DNA of 64,000 nt from Virgibacillus indicus (GCF_002266285.1 NZ_NPMS01000006.1:175712-239711); one strand, 5' to 3'; shown: positions 26,005 to 35,179, counted from the first letter of the stretch. Program-made: numbers and translations. The notes: a model not told the origin generated them from the sequence alone.

Positions 26005-27618
26005 ATGCTTTCTTTTACGAACCAATCTTCGCCATACCCGGTAACAAGAAATGCGACTTATGCGAAAAATGGGATGGTGGCAACATCACAGCCGCTAGCT
26101 GCGCAGGCTGGGCTGGATATTTTAAAAAAGGGCGGCAATGCAATTGATGCAGCGATTGCGACAGCAGCTTGTCTTACTGTCGTAGAACCAACATCGAATG
26201 GAATTGGCGGGGATGCATTTGCATTAGTATGGACGAAAGATAAACTGCATGGGTTAAATGCAAGTGGCAGATCGCCGAAGAATATTTCAATTGAAGCAGT
26301 TAAAAAATCTGGTTATGAAGAAATTCCGGCATATGGCTGGACCCCGGTAACTGTTCCAGGGGCACCGGGAGCCTGGGCTGAGCTATCTAAAAAGTTTGGC
26401 AAGCTGCCATTAACAGAAGTGATGGAACCGGCAATTAAATACGCTAGAGAGGGATTTCCCGTTTCACCAACATTAAGCAAGTACTGGAAGAAAGGTTATC
26501 AAGCATATAAACAGCGCTTGAAAGACCCAGTTTTTGAACAATGGTTTAACACATTCGCACCAGATGGCCGTGCACCAAAGGCTGGTGAAATATGGTCATC
26601 TCCTGATCATGCGAAAACACTAAAGTCAATTGCGGAAACAAACGGGGAATCTTTTTATAGAGGAGAACTGGCTGAGAAAATTGCTGCTTTTTCAGAAGAA
26701 ACGGGCGGTTATCTCTCTGCAGAGGATTTGGCCTTATTTCAGCCGGATTGGGTTGACCCAATTAATGTAAATTACCGTGGCTATGAAGTGTGGGAAATAC
26801 CACCTAACGGACAGGGGATTATTGCACTTCAGGCATTAAATATTTTAAAAGGATTCGAGTTTGCAGAGAAAGAATCTGTCGATACATATCACAAACAAAT
26901 TGAAGCAATTAAACTGGCATTTGCTGATGGTCAGATGCACGTGACCGAAGAAGAGCATATGAAATTTGTTTCCCAGGATATTCTGAGCGATGCTTATGCA
27001 GGAGTTAGGAGAAAATTAATTGCTGAGGAAGCAATGCAGCCTGAAGCAGGTGAACCAAAGGGAAGCGGGACAGTTTATCTTGCGGCTGCCGACAGTGAAG
27101 GGAATATGGTTTCATTTATTCAAAGCAATTATATGGGCTTTGGCTCTGGTTTGGTAGTGCCAGGCACAGGAATAGCACTGCAAAATCGCGGCCATAATTT
27201 TTCGATGGATCCAAGTCATGTAAATGCTCTGGCAGGTGGAAAAAGAACCTATCATACAATTATCCCGGGATTCCTGACAAAAAATAATCAGGCAGTTGGC
27301 CCATTTGGAGTAATGGGCGGATTTATGCAGCCACAAGGTCATGTTCAGGTAATTATGAACACAATTGATTTTGGTTTGAACCCGCAAGCAGCACTGGATG
27401 CACCGAGATGGCAATGGATGAGGGATAAAACGGTCGAAGTGGAAAATCGCTTTGGCCATTATCTCGCACAAGGTTTGGCTGATCGTGGGCATGATATTCA
27501 TATGCAGCTTGAGCCCAATAGCTTCGGCAGGGGGCAAATCATCTGGCGTGATCCGGCAAGCAGCGTGTTGATTGGCGGAACGGAATCCCGGACAGATGGC
27601 ACAGTTGCCCCGTGGTAG
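26005..27618 (+). CDS. Gamma-glutamyltransferase family protein (YwrD-like)
   Basis: 537 residues without an obvious signal peptide, unlike secreted Ggt. Ntn-hydrolase that should self-cleave before Thr356 in GSGTVYLAAAD, followed by DSEGNMVSFIQSN. Other family blocks: KKGGNAIDAAIATAACLTVVEP near residue 41 and SNGIGGDAF. The TTHxSV block of classical enzymes is changed to TVYLA, as in the YwrD/AmbN-type branch, so the substrate may not be glutathione. GGAAGGG ribosome site. Followed closely by the chromate transporter pair. Confidence 0.9.
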   Translation: MLSFTNQSSPYPVTRNATYAKNGMVATSQPLAAQAGLDILKKGGNAIDAAIATAACLTVVEPTSNGIGGDAFALVWTKDKLHGLNASGRSPKNISIEAVKKSGYEEIPAYGWTPVTVPGAPGAWAELSKKFGKLPLTEVMEPAIKYAREGFPVSPTLSKYWKKGYQAYKQRLKDPVFEQWFNTFAPDGRAPKAGEIWSSPDHAKTLKSIAETNGESFYRGELAEKIAAFSEETGGYLSAEDLALFQPDWVDPINVNYRGYEVWEIPPNGQGIIALQALNILKGFEFAEKESVDTYHKQIEAIKLAFADGQMHVTEEEHMKFVSQDILSDAYAGVRRKLIAEEAMQPEAGEPKGSGTVYLAAADSEGNMVSFIQSNYMGFGSGLVVPGTGIALQNRGHNFSMDPSHVNALAGGKRTYHTIIPGFLTKNNQAVGPFGVMGGFMQPQGHVQVIMNTIDFGLNPQAALDAPRWQWMRDKTVEVENRFGHYLAQGLADRGHDIHMQLEPNSFGRGQIIWRDPASSVLIGGTESRTDGTVAPW

Positions 27619-27650
27619 AAGAATTAAACTACAGCAAAGGTACGTGACTT

Positions 27651-28214
27651 ATGCAAACACAGTGGAATATTTTTATTGCTTTTTTTCGTGTTGGAATACT
27701 TGGCTATGGAGGCGGACCAGGGTCTATTCCCTTAATTCATAAAGAAGTAGTAGATAAATATAATTGGATGGATGCAGAAGAATTCGGCGATTTACTGGCA
27801 TTGGCAAATACACTGCCAGGACCGATTGCTACCAAATTATCTGGATATATTGGCTATCGCGTTTCCGGATTCTGGGGGATGATGAATGCTGTATTTGCTA
27901 CAATGTTTCCGACAATTATTTTAATGATTGTTTTATTGACATCTCTGTCATCCATTAAGGAGTTTGACTGGGTTCAGGGAATGGTTGCAGCAGTCATTCC
28001 GGTTGTCGGGGTGATGCTGGCTGTATTGACATGGCAATTCCTCGACAAAGCTGGAAAAGGAATGGGCTGGCTGCAGACGGGAATAATGGGGTTGATTATT
28101 TTTGTTCTGCTGCAACTTTTAACGATTCATCCTGGAATTATTATCGGCGCATTACTGCTCATCGCATTATTTAAAAAAGATAAGTCCACGGCCAAAGAAG
28201 GTGAGCCATCATGA
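27651..28214 (+). CDS. Chromate transporter, first half-size subunit (CHR family)
   Basis: 187 residues, one CHR domain with about five helices. The signature FFRVGILGYGGGPGSIPLIHKEVV and LALANTLPGPIATKLSGYIGY are intact. In Bacillus, short-chain CHR proteins occur as pairs that act together to export chromate. It begins 32 bases after the gamma-glutamyltransferase stop and its end overlaps the next gene by 4 bases (ATGA). Confidence 0.92.
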   Translation: MQTQWNIFIAFFRVGILGYGGGPGSIPLIHKEVVDKYNWMDAEEFGDLLALANTLPGPIATKLSGYIGYRVSGFWGMMNAVFATMFPTIILMIVLLTSLSSIKEFDWVQGMVAAVIPVVGVMLAVLTWQFLDKAGKGMGWLQTGIMGLIIFVLLQLLTIHPGIIIGALLLIALFKKDKSTAKEGEPS

Positions 28215-28741
28215 TGAAATACTGGGAGATATTTCTGGCATTTTTTATTCCGGGTATCCTTGGGTATGGTGGTGGACCTGCATCGATTCCCCTAGTTGAA
28301 AATGAGGTAGTGAAACGGTATGAATGGATGACTGTTCAGGAATTTAGTGAAGTGCTGGCACTGGGAAACTCACTGCCAGGACCGATTGCTACGAAAATGG
28401 CTGGATATATTGGTTATGATGTAGGGGGAATATTAGGCGCAGCAGTAGGGGTTTTTGCTGCTGTGGCTCCATCACTTATCATTATGATTTTATTGCTTGG
28501 GCTACTTACGAAATACAAGAATTCTTCTAAAGTGAAGCGGTTGACCCTGTATGTCCGTCCGGTTATAGCTATCCTGCTTGGGGTTATGGCATGGCGATTT
28601 TTCTTTGAATCATATGAGGGGATTGGATTATGGCAGACAGCAATTATAACAATTGCAAGCTATTTGCTGATGGAGAGGTTTAAGGTGCATCCGGCGTTTG
28701 TTATAGCTGGTGCACTCGTGTATGGCGGTTTTTTATTATAG
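28211..28741 (+). CDS. Chromate transporter, second half-size subunit (CHR family)
   Basis: 176 residues, one CHR domain: FFIPGILGYGGGPASIPLVE and LALGNSLPGPIATKMAGYIGYD. Translationally coupled to the preceding subunit by a 4-base overlap, with GAAGGTGAG upstream. The two are clearly related and probably arose by duplication. Physiological substrate might be sulfate-like anions rather than chromate itself. Confidence 0.92.
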   Translation: MMKYWEIFLAFFIPGILGYGGGPASIPLVENEVVKRYEWMTVQEFSEVLALGNSLPGPIATKMAGYIGYDVGGILGAAVGVFAAVAPSLIIMILLLGLLTKYKNSSKVKRLTLYVRPVIAILLGVMAWRFFFESYEGIGLWQTAIITIASYLLMERFKVHPAFVIAGALVYGGFLL

Positions 28742-28760
28742 GAACGTTAAATTAAAAAGG

Positions 28761-28792
28761 AGCCTTTCATGAGGAATCATGAAAGGCTTTTG
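28761..28792. terminator. Terminator after the chromate transporter pair, probably bidirectional
   Basis: Perfect 12-bp stem AGCCTTTCATGA/TCATGAAAGGCT, loop GGAA, TTTTG on the plus side and a T-rich stretch on the minus side. It lies between convergent genes. Confidence 0.92.
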
Positions 28793-28799
28793 TAACTAT

Positions 28800-29585
28800 C
28801 TATTCCACCAGTCCCAATTTCTTCAATCCATTAAAAATTCCTGAATCCGTTACAGATGCCGTTTTATGTTTGGCATATGGAAAAAGATCGGGGTCTCCAT
28901 TTTCCATGGCGAATCCTTCACCAACACTTTGAAGCATTTCTTTATCATTCATTCCATCACCGAAAGCAATCGCCTGTTCTTTCGATATGTTTAAACGTGT
29001 CAGGATGCTTTTTACAGCTACCCCTTTATTGACATTTTTTCGGATGATATCAAAGCAGTCCTGGGCCCCTTCAACATTGACCTGAGATAGGTGAATATTT
29101 GTACTTATCTCATATAATGCGGCTTGCTCTGGATTTAAATTCATGGCTGTTGCACCTAAGATATGTTTTGCAACATCATCGGTATATCTTTCATTTTGGA
29201 CCAGCTGGAAAATGTCGATGAAATTTTTAACCGATGGACTATCTTGAGACGTAAAGTAGTTTTTTTCCGATGTGTACAGTACCATTTGATGGTTGTTTGA
29301 TTTAGCAATCTCAATAAATTTTTCAATCGTACTCTTGTCCATTGGTTCATCAATCACAGTTTCATTTTGATATTCGGCATATGCACCATTGTAACCAATA
29401 TACGAATCTACACCCAATTCCTCAGCAAGTTCCTTTACCTCATGAAGCGGTCTTCCCGTACATAGAAAAACTTCTATCCCTTTATTCTGCAGCTGAGAAA
29501 TTGCATCCTTCGTCGATTCTGTATACGTGTGGTCAGGTTTTAAAATAGTTCCGTCAATATCTAAGAAGAGTATTTTGTATGTCAT
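28800..29585 (-). CDS. Cof-type HAD phosphatase
   Basis: 261 residues. Motif I LFLDIDGTI gives the nucleophile Asp9 and acid Asp11, motif II LCTGRP, motif III/IV IAFGDGMNDKEML. The C2 cap domain lies between. Such enzymes dephosphorylate sugar phosphates, flavin or pyridoxal precursors; the exact substrate is not readable. AAAGGAGAT ribosome site. Confidence 0.9.
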   Translation of the reverse strand: MTYKILFLDIDGTILKPDHTYTESTKDAISQLQNKGIEVFLCTGRPLHEVKELAEELGVDSYIGYNGAYAEYQNETVIDEPMDKSTIEKFIEIAKSNNHQMVLYTSEKNYFTSQDSPSVKNFIDIFQLVQNERYTDDVAKHILGATAMNLNPEQAALYEISTNIHLSQVNVEGAQDCFDIIRKNVNKGVAVKSILTRLNISKEQAIAFGDGMNDKEMLQSVGEGFAMENGDPDLFPYAKHKTASVTDSGIFNGLKKLGLVE

Positions 29586-29686
29586 GTAGATCTCCTTTGG
29601 TTATAGTTGAATATAAGCAGATTTTAGCACAGTTAAGTGGAATCTGATACTTATTTACTCAAGATGATTTGCTGCCGATTATGAAA

Positions 29687-29721
29687 TGAAAATAACCGCA
29701 CTCTAAAAGAGTTACGGTTAT
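29687..29721 (-). terminator. Terminator of the M3 oligopeptidase gene
   Basis: Two-part stem: ATAACCG/CGGTTAT outside and ACTCT/AGAGT inside, followed by TTTTC on the minus strand. Confidence 0.85.
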
Positions 29722-29729
29722 CTCCCTAA

Positions 29730-31427
29730 TCAAAGTGCTTTATCTTCCACTGATTCCAGCCATGCTTCTATTGTGCCGACGATGTCCTCAACTGTTCCTT
29801 CCTCAAAAGGAGACTTGAGATTAGCCGCTTCCACAAGCTCAAGAAAAGGTTTGGAACCACCTAATTTACAAAGATTAACATAATCATTCCAAGCTTCTTC
29901 TTGATTTTCTCTGGATCGCTTCCAAAACTGGAATGCGCAAATCTGTGCGAGCGTATAGTCAATATAATAGAATGGCACCTCATAAATATGCCCCTGACGC
30001 TGCCAGAATCCGCCCGCTTCCAAGTATGCATTTCCATCGAAATCCCGATGTGGAAGATAGGTTTCCTCCAGTTTCCTCCATGCCTGCTTCCGCTGATCTG
30101 GAGTCCAGTCCGGATTTTCATAGACAAGGTGCTGGAACTCATCTACCGCAACACCATATGGCAGGAACTGAAGTCCGTCAGCCAGATGGGAATATTTGTA
30201 TTTATCTGTATCTTCTTTGAAGAACAGCTCCATCCATGGCCATGTGAAAAATTCCATGCTCATTGAATGGATTTCAGCAGATTCGCTTGTTGGAATCAGG
30301 TATTCAGGAATCCCGATCTTACTGCTGGAATAGAACTGAAAGGCATGTCCTGCTTCATGTGTCAGGACATCGATGTCACCTGATGTACCATTGAAATTAG
30401 AAAAGATAAAAGGTGACTCATAATCATCGATGTATGTGCAATACCCTCCGGCTTCTTTTCCTTTCTTCGCTTCCAGATCCATCAGATTGCGGTCCAGCAT
30501 ATATTGAAAAAATTCTTCGGTTTCATCTGATAGTTCCTTATACATTTGCTTTCCGTTTTCAATAATCCATTCCGGACTACCTTTTGGCTTAGCATTTCCA
30601 CTCTGGAATTGAAGATTTTCATCATAAAATTTTAATTTCTCGACTCCAATGCGCTCTGCCTGTTTTTCATAAAGTTTTGACACTAGTGGCACTATAAAAT
30701 CACGAACTTGCTTGCGAAAAATCTCCACCATAGACGCGTCATAATCAATCCGCTGCATCCGCAGATATCCGACTTCGACGAAACTTTTATATCCTAGTGT
30801 TTTTGCAATCTCATGACGTACTTTAACCAGTTTGTCATAAATATCATCAAATTTAGCTGCATTCTTTTCAAAAAATCCAGCACTTGCTGTTATTGCCTCT
30901 TTGCGTACAGCACGATCTTTGTCCTGTGCGAATGGGGCAAGTTGTGCAAGTGTATACGTTTCATCCTTGAAATCGACCTCTGCCGATGCAACAAGTCTGG
31001 AGTATTCTGAAGTCAATTTGTTTTCCTCTTGAAGCAGCTTTATAATTTCAGGGGAAAAAGATTTTATTTCACAATCAGCAATTTGGAATAACTGAGGTCC
31101 CCACTTTTTTTCAAGTTCTGTGCGAAAAGGCGATTTTACTAGTTCCTTATAAAAGGAAGTATTGAATGACTGCAACTCAGGCTCCAGTTCATCAAAAAAA
31201 TCCTGCTCTGTCTGATAGAACTTATCATTTGTGTCAATTGAAGCCCGAACGTATACAAGATTAGATAATGTGGAAAGTCTATTCCGAAAAGCGTTTATTC
31301 CCTCAATTGCACTACTTGCATCATCTAAAGAATCAGCATTTTTAAAAGCTTTCAATAGTCCAGTGAATTTTTCTTTTTCCTCTTGAAGATCCGGTCGTTC
31401 ATACTTATAGTCTTCGAATTTTAACAT
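29730..31427 (-). CDS. M3 family oligoendopeptidase
   Basis: 565 residues, cytoplasmic zinc peptidase that degrades short peptides. Catalytic HEAGH at residues 357-361 (His357, Glu358, His361), with the third ligand in the ESAEIHSMSMEFF helix about 30 residues later, as usual for the family. It fits the PepF-like branch of M3 present in many Bacillaceae. GAAGGAGGACC ribosome site. It could act downstream of the oligopeptide importer at 2.8-8.6 kb, although not linked to it. Confidence 0.93.
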   Translation of the reverse strand: MLKFEDYKYERPDLQEEKEKFTGLLKAFKNADSLDDASSAIEGINAFRNRLSTLSNLVYVRASIDTNDKFYQTEQDFFDELEPELQSFNTSFYKELVKSPFRTELEKKWGPQLFQIADCEIKSFSPEIIKLLQEENKLTSEYSRLVASAEVDFKDETYTLAQLAPFAQDKDRAVRKEAITASAGFFEKNAAKFDDIYDKLVKVRHEIAKTLGYKSFVEVGYLRMQRIDYDASMVEIFRKQVRDFIVPLVSKLYEKQAERIGVEKLKFYDENLQFQSGNAKPKGSPEWIIENGKQMYKELSDETEEFFQYMLDRNLMDLEAKKGKEAGGYCTYIDDYESPFIFSNFNGTSGDIDVLTHEAGHAFQFYSSSKIGIPEYLIPTSESAEIHSMSMEFFTWPWMELFFKEDTDKYKYSHLADGLQFLPYGVAVDEFQHLVYENPDWTPDQRKQAWRKLEETYLPHRDFDGNAYLEAGGFWQRQGHIYEVPFYYIDYTLAQICAFQFWKRSRENQEEAWNDYVNLCKLGGSKPFLELVEAANLKSPFEEGTVEDIVGTIEAWLESVEDKAL

Positions 31428-31570
31428 ATGTGGTCCTCCTTCTGTATAGTTATAGTTTCGACATTTAAGATAGTAATCCTTTTTTGCATTTGGAAATTTA
31501 GTATGGATACGAATTATGGTGGACAGATGGTATAATGTAAAATACAGTATTTTAATAAAAGGAGTTTATC

Positions 31571-31798
31571 GTGAAACCTAAATTCGAACTATCAAAAGAA
31601 CAAAAAGAGGACATGATGGGATCAATAAAAGGGTATTTTGAAAAAGAGCGTGATGAGGAAATTGGTGATTTAGCGGCAATGCTGATGCTTGAGTTTTTTA
31701 TCGAAGAACTCGCTCCAATCTTTTACAATATTGGAGTAGAGGACAGTCATGCATTTATGACAGCAAAGCTAGAGGATCTATTCGAGATACAAAAATAG
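31571..31798 (+). CDS. DUF2164 family protein
   Basis: 75 residues from a GTG with AAAAGGAG upstream. The segment ERDEEIGDLAAMLMLEFFIEE matches DUF2164, a small protein family of unknown function. Followed 13 bases later by the YwbE gene, so probably one transcript. Confidence 0.85.
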   Translation: MKPKFELSKEQKEDMMGSIKGYFEKERDEEIGDLAAMLMLEFFIEELAPIFYNIGVEDSHAFMTAKLEDLFEIQK

Positions 31799-31811
31799 GG
31801 TGGTAATCAAA

Positions 31812-32006
31812 ATGACGATTGATGGCAGATATCGGAAAAATATTAATCCAGGACTGGAAGTGGACATTGTTCTGAAAAAAGATCAAAAAACGGGCAATAC
31901 AGTGCGAGGTATTGTAAAGGATCTTTTGACAAATTCTCAGTTTCATCCACATGGAATTAAAGTTCGACTGGAAGATGGACAGGTAGGAAGAGTTCATACA
32001 GAATAA
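31812..32006 (+). CDS. ywbE: YwbE family protein
   Basis: 64 residues from the ATG at 31812 (GGGTGG upstream; a GTG at 31800 is less likely). The sequence INPGLEVDIVLKKDQKTG followed by GIVKDLLTNSQFHPHGIKV and RLEDGQVGRV is the YwbE family almost throughout. Likely a small beta-barrel nucleic-acid-binding type fold; function not established. Confidence 0.93.
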   Translation: MTIDGRYRKNINPGLEVDIVLKKDQKTGNTVRGIVKDLLTNSQFHPHGIKVRLEDGQVGRVHTE

Positions 32007-32008
32007 TA

Positions 32009-32056
32009 AACCGTCACTTGAAAAGAAAAATGTTTTTCAAGTGACGGTTATTTTTT
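32009..32056. terminator. Bidirectional terminator between ywbE and the DAACS symporter gene
   Basis: Perfect 16-bp stem (32009-32024 with 32034-32049) and a 9-base loop; T-rich on both sides. It slightly overlaps the end of the convergent gene. Confidence 0.93.
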
Positions 32057-33257
32057 ACCCTGCTTTTGCTTCCCGTTTCCGCTCCGATGCTTCTACTACA
32101 ACACTTGCAGATGCATCACCCATAATGTTTACAGATGTCCGCATCATATCAAGTACACGGTCAACACCTGCAATAAGAGCGATTCCTTCAAGCGGCAGGT
32201 TAATCGCGGCAAGAACCATTGTGAGCATAATCAGCCCGGCACCAGGAACTCCAGCTGTTCCGATTGATGCAAGTGTTCCAATTAATGCGACCATCATGAT
32301 TTGAGTCAATGTCAGTTCTGCACTAAAGTACTGTGCAATGAAAACAACGGCAACACCTTGATAAATTGCAGTTCCATCCATATTAATTGTTGCACCAAGC
32401 GGTAAAATAAAGCTGCTCGTTTCCTTCGATACACCAAGGTTTTCCTGTGTATTTTTCATGGTCACAGGTAAGGTTCCAGAGCTGCTGCTTGTACTGAAGG
32501 CAACTGCAGCGGCTGGAAAAATTCCTTTGAAAAAATGAAGCGGGCTCATTTTTCCGAGTGATTTTACTGCTAAAGAATAAATAATTCCTGCATGAATGAC
32601 ACACGCTATAAGTACAGCAAGTATCAGCTTAATAAGTGGTAAAAGTACGCTTATTCCATGTTCCCCGACAATTGGAGCAAGTAAGCCAAATATACCAAAA
32701 GGAACCAATACCATTATCAGTGCTGTGATTTTGTACATGATCTCAGCCAATCCATCAAAGAATCGCTGTACTGGAGCTGCTTTTTCCCCGACAAGAGTAA
32801 TTCCAATTCCTAAGAAAATAGCAAAGAAAATAATTTGCAGGACATTTCCTGTTGTTAATGCTTCAATTGGATTTGTAGGAATGATATTTAACAATGTATC
32901 GACGACGCCCTCTGTTTCTGCAGGTGCAGCTGCCGTATCGTCAACTGTAACATCAGCACCGGTGCCCGGCTGGATAAGGAAGCCAGCCACTAGTCCAATT
33001 GAAATGGCAATGAAGCTTGTTACTAAATAATATGATATCGTCTTACCGCCAAGGCGGCTCAGTTTTTTAATATCACCTGCACTCGTAACACCCACAACAA
33101 TAGTGGCAAGAATTAATGGAACAATGATAAATTTAATTAAACGCAAGAAAAGGTCACCAAGCGGCTGAACAAAACTTGTTCGTTCGCCGAAAATCAAACC
33201 AACAATGATAGCGAGGATAAATGCAGCAATAATCTGCCAAACAAAACTCTTTTTCAT
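32055..33257 (-). CDS. Dicarboxylate/amino acid:cation symporter (DAACS/GltP family)
   Basis: 400 residues with eight helices and two hairpin loops. HP1 contains the serine-rich STSSSSGTLPVTMKN and TM7 the NMDGTAIYQ motif that binds sodium and substrate. Imports glutamate, aspartate or C4-dicarboxylates with sodium or protons. GAGGAGGAA ribosome site. An alanine/threonine/valine-rich insertion at about residues 96-116 lies in the TM3-TM4 region. Confidence 0.93.
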   Translation of the reverse strand: MKKSFVWQIIAAFILAIIVGLIFGERTSFVQPLGDLFLRLIKFIIVPLILATIVVGVTSAGDIKKLSRLGGKTISYYLVTSFIAISIGLVAGFLIQPGTGADVTVDDTAAAPAETEGVVDTLLNIIPTNPIEALTTGNVLQIIFFAIFLGIGITLVGEKAAPVQRFFDGLAEIMYKITALIMVLVPFGIFGLLAPIVGEHGISVLLPLIKLILAVLIACVIHAGIIYSLAVKSLGKMSPLHFFKGIFPAAAVAFSTSSSSGTLPVTMKNTQENLGVSKETSSFILPLGATINMDGTAIYQGVAVVFIAQYFSAELTLTQIMMVALIGTLASIGTAGVPGAGLIMLTMVLAAINLPLEGIALIAGVDRVLDMMRTSVNIMGDASASVVVEASERKREAKAG

Positions 33258-33436
33258 GAGATTTCCTCCTCTCTAAGTTTGTACTACTATCCTATTCTTT
33301 AAATATCGAAAAATTCTAAAATAACAGGAATAGTCACTTATAAAAATAAGAGGGAAGTCCGATGGTTTCATTGACTTTATTGGGGTTCAATTGTAAACTA
33401 TATAAAGATACATATTTATTTTATGAGGTGAAAAAA

Positions 33437-33721
33437 ATGATTCAGTCAGTTATAGTAATAGGAGCAGTCTTAACAGTTGCTATCGTTGTAATTAACCTGA
33501 TTCTGGTTAAAGCATCGGGCAAGGAAAAATTTACCGGCTATTATGCAAGTTATGTATTTTTTATCGCAGGATTATTGTTTATCGGATTAGCTTCCCTAAT
33601 CGATAAAGTTGAAGTACTGGGCGCTGGACTTGGCGGATGGGGAATTGCATCTCTATTTGCTGCAGCGATTGGATTAATCATTGCAGTAATTGTAGATTCA
33701 TACCAACAGGCAGAAGCATAA
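33437..33721 (+). CDS. Small three-helix membrane protein (YesK-like)
   Basis: 94 residues from the ATG at 33437 with TGAGGTGAA upstream; longer in-frame starts lack a ribosome site. Three hydrophobic helices (about 3-25, 39-57, 64-88) separated by short charged loops. It resembles the YesK-like family of Bacillus; no function is known. Confidence 0.7.
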   Translation: MIQSVIVIGAVLTVAIVVINLILVKASGKEKFTGYYASYVFFIAGLLFIGLASLIDKVEVLGAGLGGWGIASLFAAAIGLIIAVIVDSYQQAEA

Positions 33722-33727
33722 GTAAAA

Positions 33728-33753
33728 AGAGCGGAATTGACCGCTCTTTTTTT
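33728..33753 (+). terminator. Terminator of the YesK-like gene
   Basis: Perfect 7-bp stem AGAGCGG/CCGCTCT, loop AATTGA, T7. Confidence 0.92.
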
Positions 33754-33760
33754 AATGCAG

Positions 33761-33787
33761 AAAAAGCCACAGTTGCTTGTGGCTTTT
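33761..33787 (-). terminator. Terminator of the CvfB gene
   Basis: Perfect 10-bp stem AAAAGCCACA/TGTGGCTTTT; on the minus strand it ends in TTTTTC. Confidence 0.88.
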
Positions 33788-33796
33788 GTAAGTTCT

Positions 33797-34645
33797 TTAT
33801 TTTAAATACGTACTGCCATCACGTTGCTCAATTTTGCCTTCTTTCATCAGCTTGCCAAGTGCACGTTTAAATGCTGCTTTGCTGATGTGAAATGTGCCGC
33901 GAATATCTTCTGGATCGCTTTTGTCACCAAAAGGGATGACTCCATCATTTTGCTCCAGGTGTGTTAAAATAGCCTCAGCATCTTCTCCCATGCTGTGCTG
34001 CTTCAAAGGGCGCAGAGAAACGTTCAACGTGCCATCCGCCTTAACCTCGATGACACGGCCTTCTACTAACTCACCCAGCCGCGGCTCTTCTTTCCGTTCG
34101 GTATGATGGATGAATCCGCGATAATTCTCTTCTGTTATTATCGCTGCTCCTTCTTTATCTGTATGATAAACTCTTCCAGTGACTTTTTGATTCAGTAATT
34201 CATCAGGGGCAAGTTCTACCTCTCTTGCCAAAACACCTTCTGTTGCAGGGATTGCAAGCAGCCGTCCTTTTTGGTCTTTGCCTAAAGTAACATACAGCTT
34301 ATCACCAACGGCTGGCCAAACGGTTTCAAATAATGGGAGGTCATCTTTAGAAATGAGCATTTCCTTTGTTGTGCCGATATTCACGAATACCCCAAGATTC
34401 GGAATAACTTCAACTGCCTCAGCCCAGCTATACTCATCCATTACCACGGAAGGTAATTGGGCTGTTGCGGTAAGATTGCCTTTTTTATCCGTATATAGAA
34501 ATACGTCTATTTTTTCTTCGGCTTCGATTTCTTTATCTGTCTCGTTATGGTGCAGCAGTGCTTCCAGCTCATCCTTTTGCAAAACATATCCTGTGTCGAT
34601 TTTACGCAGTACAGTCATCGTTTGAATTGTTCCTATTGGCAACAT
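33797..34645 (-). CDS. S1-domain RNA-binding protein CvfB/YitL
   Basis: 282 residues from the ATG at 34645, preceded by AAAGTAGG; the upstream ATG at 34672 has no ribosome site. Tandem S1-like domains (about 60-125 and 140-205, with GRVYHTDKEGAAIITEENYRGFIHHTE) and a C-terminal winged helix with FHISKAAFKRALGKLMKEGKI. CvfB of Staphylococcus binds RNA and affects virulence gene expression; YitL is the Bacillus homologue. Confidence 0.92.
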   Translation of the reverse strand: MLPIGTIQTMTVLRKIDTGYVLQKDELEALLHHNETDKEIEAEEKIDVFLYTDKKGNLTATAQLPSVVMDEYSWAEAVEVIPNLGVFVNIGTTKEMLISKDDLPLFETVWPAVGDKLYVTLGKDQKGRLLAIPATEGVLAREVELAPDELLNQKVTGRVYHTDKEGAAIITEENYRGFIHHTERKEEPRLGELVEGRVIEVKADGTLNVSLRPLKQHSMGEDAEAILTHLEQNDGVIPFGDKSDPEDIRGTFHISKAAFKRALGKLMKEGKIEQRDGSTYLK

Positions 34646-34762
34646 GTTTAAACCTACTTTCTTTTTATGCATTATTTAAATTCTATTATGCCAAAAATCC
34701 TTTTAAGATTGGTAATATCCGTTCAAGAGACGTGAAATGCACCAAGTCCCGCTATGTATTGG

Positions 34763-35142
34763 AAAAGGGGCACCCTTCTATTAAGAGTACCCCTTTGATT
34801 TCTAAAGTAACACATAAGTTTCAAATTTTATTTTTAATCCCGTTAAAAAACGGGTGGGAAATTCTTGTTCGTGTGCTTTTTAAAAGCATTTCTTTAATGT
34901 GTATCATGGAATAACATTAACTTCTTTTTTCTTTTCTAAACTCAGCTGATATAGCTTAAGAGTCTCTTAAAGAATTTCACTTTAACCGCGGTACATGTTC
35001 CACTGGGTGTTCTCTAACTTAAGCAACGTAAGCCCTACCTGCTCTTACGTCCTTGCGACCCCTTAGTCGCGCCAGTGTGAATAAGCATCTTCAAAAACAT
35101 TGCAGAATGCCAGATGACTTATTTGTTACTTCATTTGTTAAC
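34763..35142 (-). ncRNA. Candidate structured non-coding RNA or mobile-element remnant
   Basis: A 534-base gene-free stretch (34646-35179) contains a GC-richer core that folds into a closed three-way junction: outer stem GTTCCACTGG (34997-35006) with 35072-35082 (one bulge), enclosing ACGTAAG/CTTACGT (35026-35032 with 35044-35050) and GCGAC/GTCGC (35055-35059 with 35066-35070). A further stem AATAAGCATC/GATG-A-CTTATT joins 35080-35089 to 35113-35123. On the minus strand a promoter lies upstream (35149-35177) and a hairpin with TTTTCC (34763-34796) lies downstream, giving a transcript of about 380 bases. I do not recognise the family; the right end of an IS200/IS605-type element (omega RNA) is one possibility. 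Boundaries are inferred. Confidence 0.4.
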
Positions 35143-35148
35143 TTGACA

Positions 35149-35177
35149 AGCTTACCACATGAATGCAACTATGTCAA
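35149..35177 (-). promoter_or_regulatory. Possible minus-strand promoter for the structured RNA
   Basis: TTGACA on the minus strand (35172-35177), 17-base spacer, TAAGCT (35149-35154). The -35 is perfect and the -10 keeps TA...T. It directly follows the end of the ABC permease gene. Confidence 0.4.
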
Positions 35178-35179
35178 AT

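Noticed and set aside
27651..28741. Split chrA gene caused by a frameshift
   Set aside because: Both halves have their own ribosome site and a complete CHR domain, and paired short CHR proteins are known in Bacillus.
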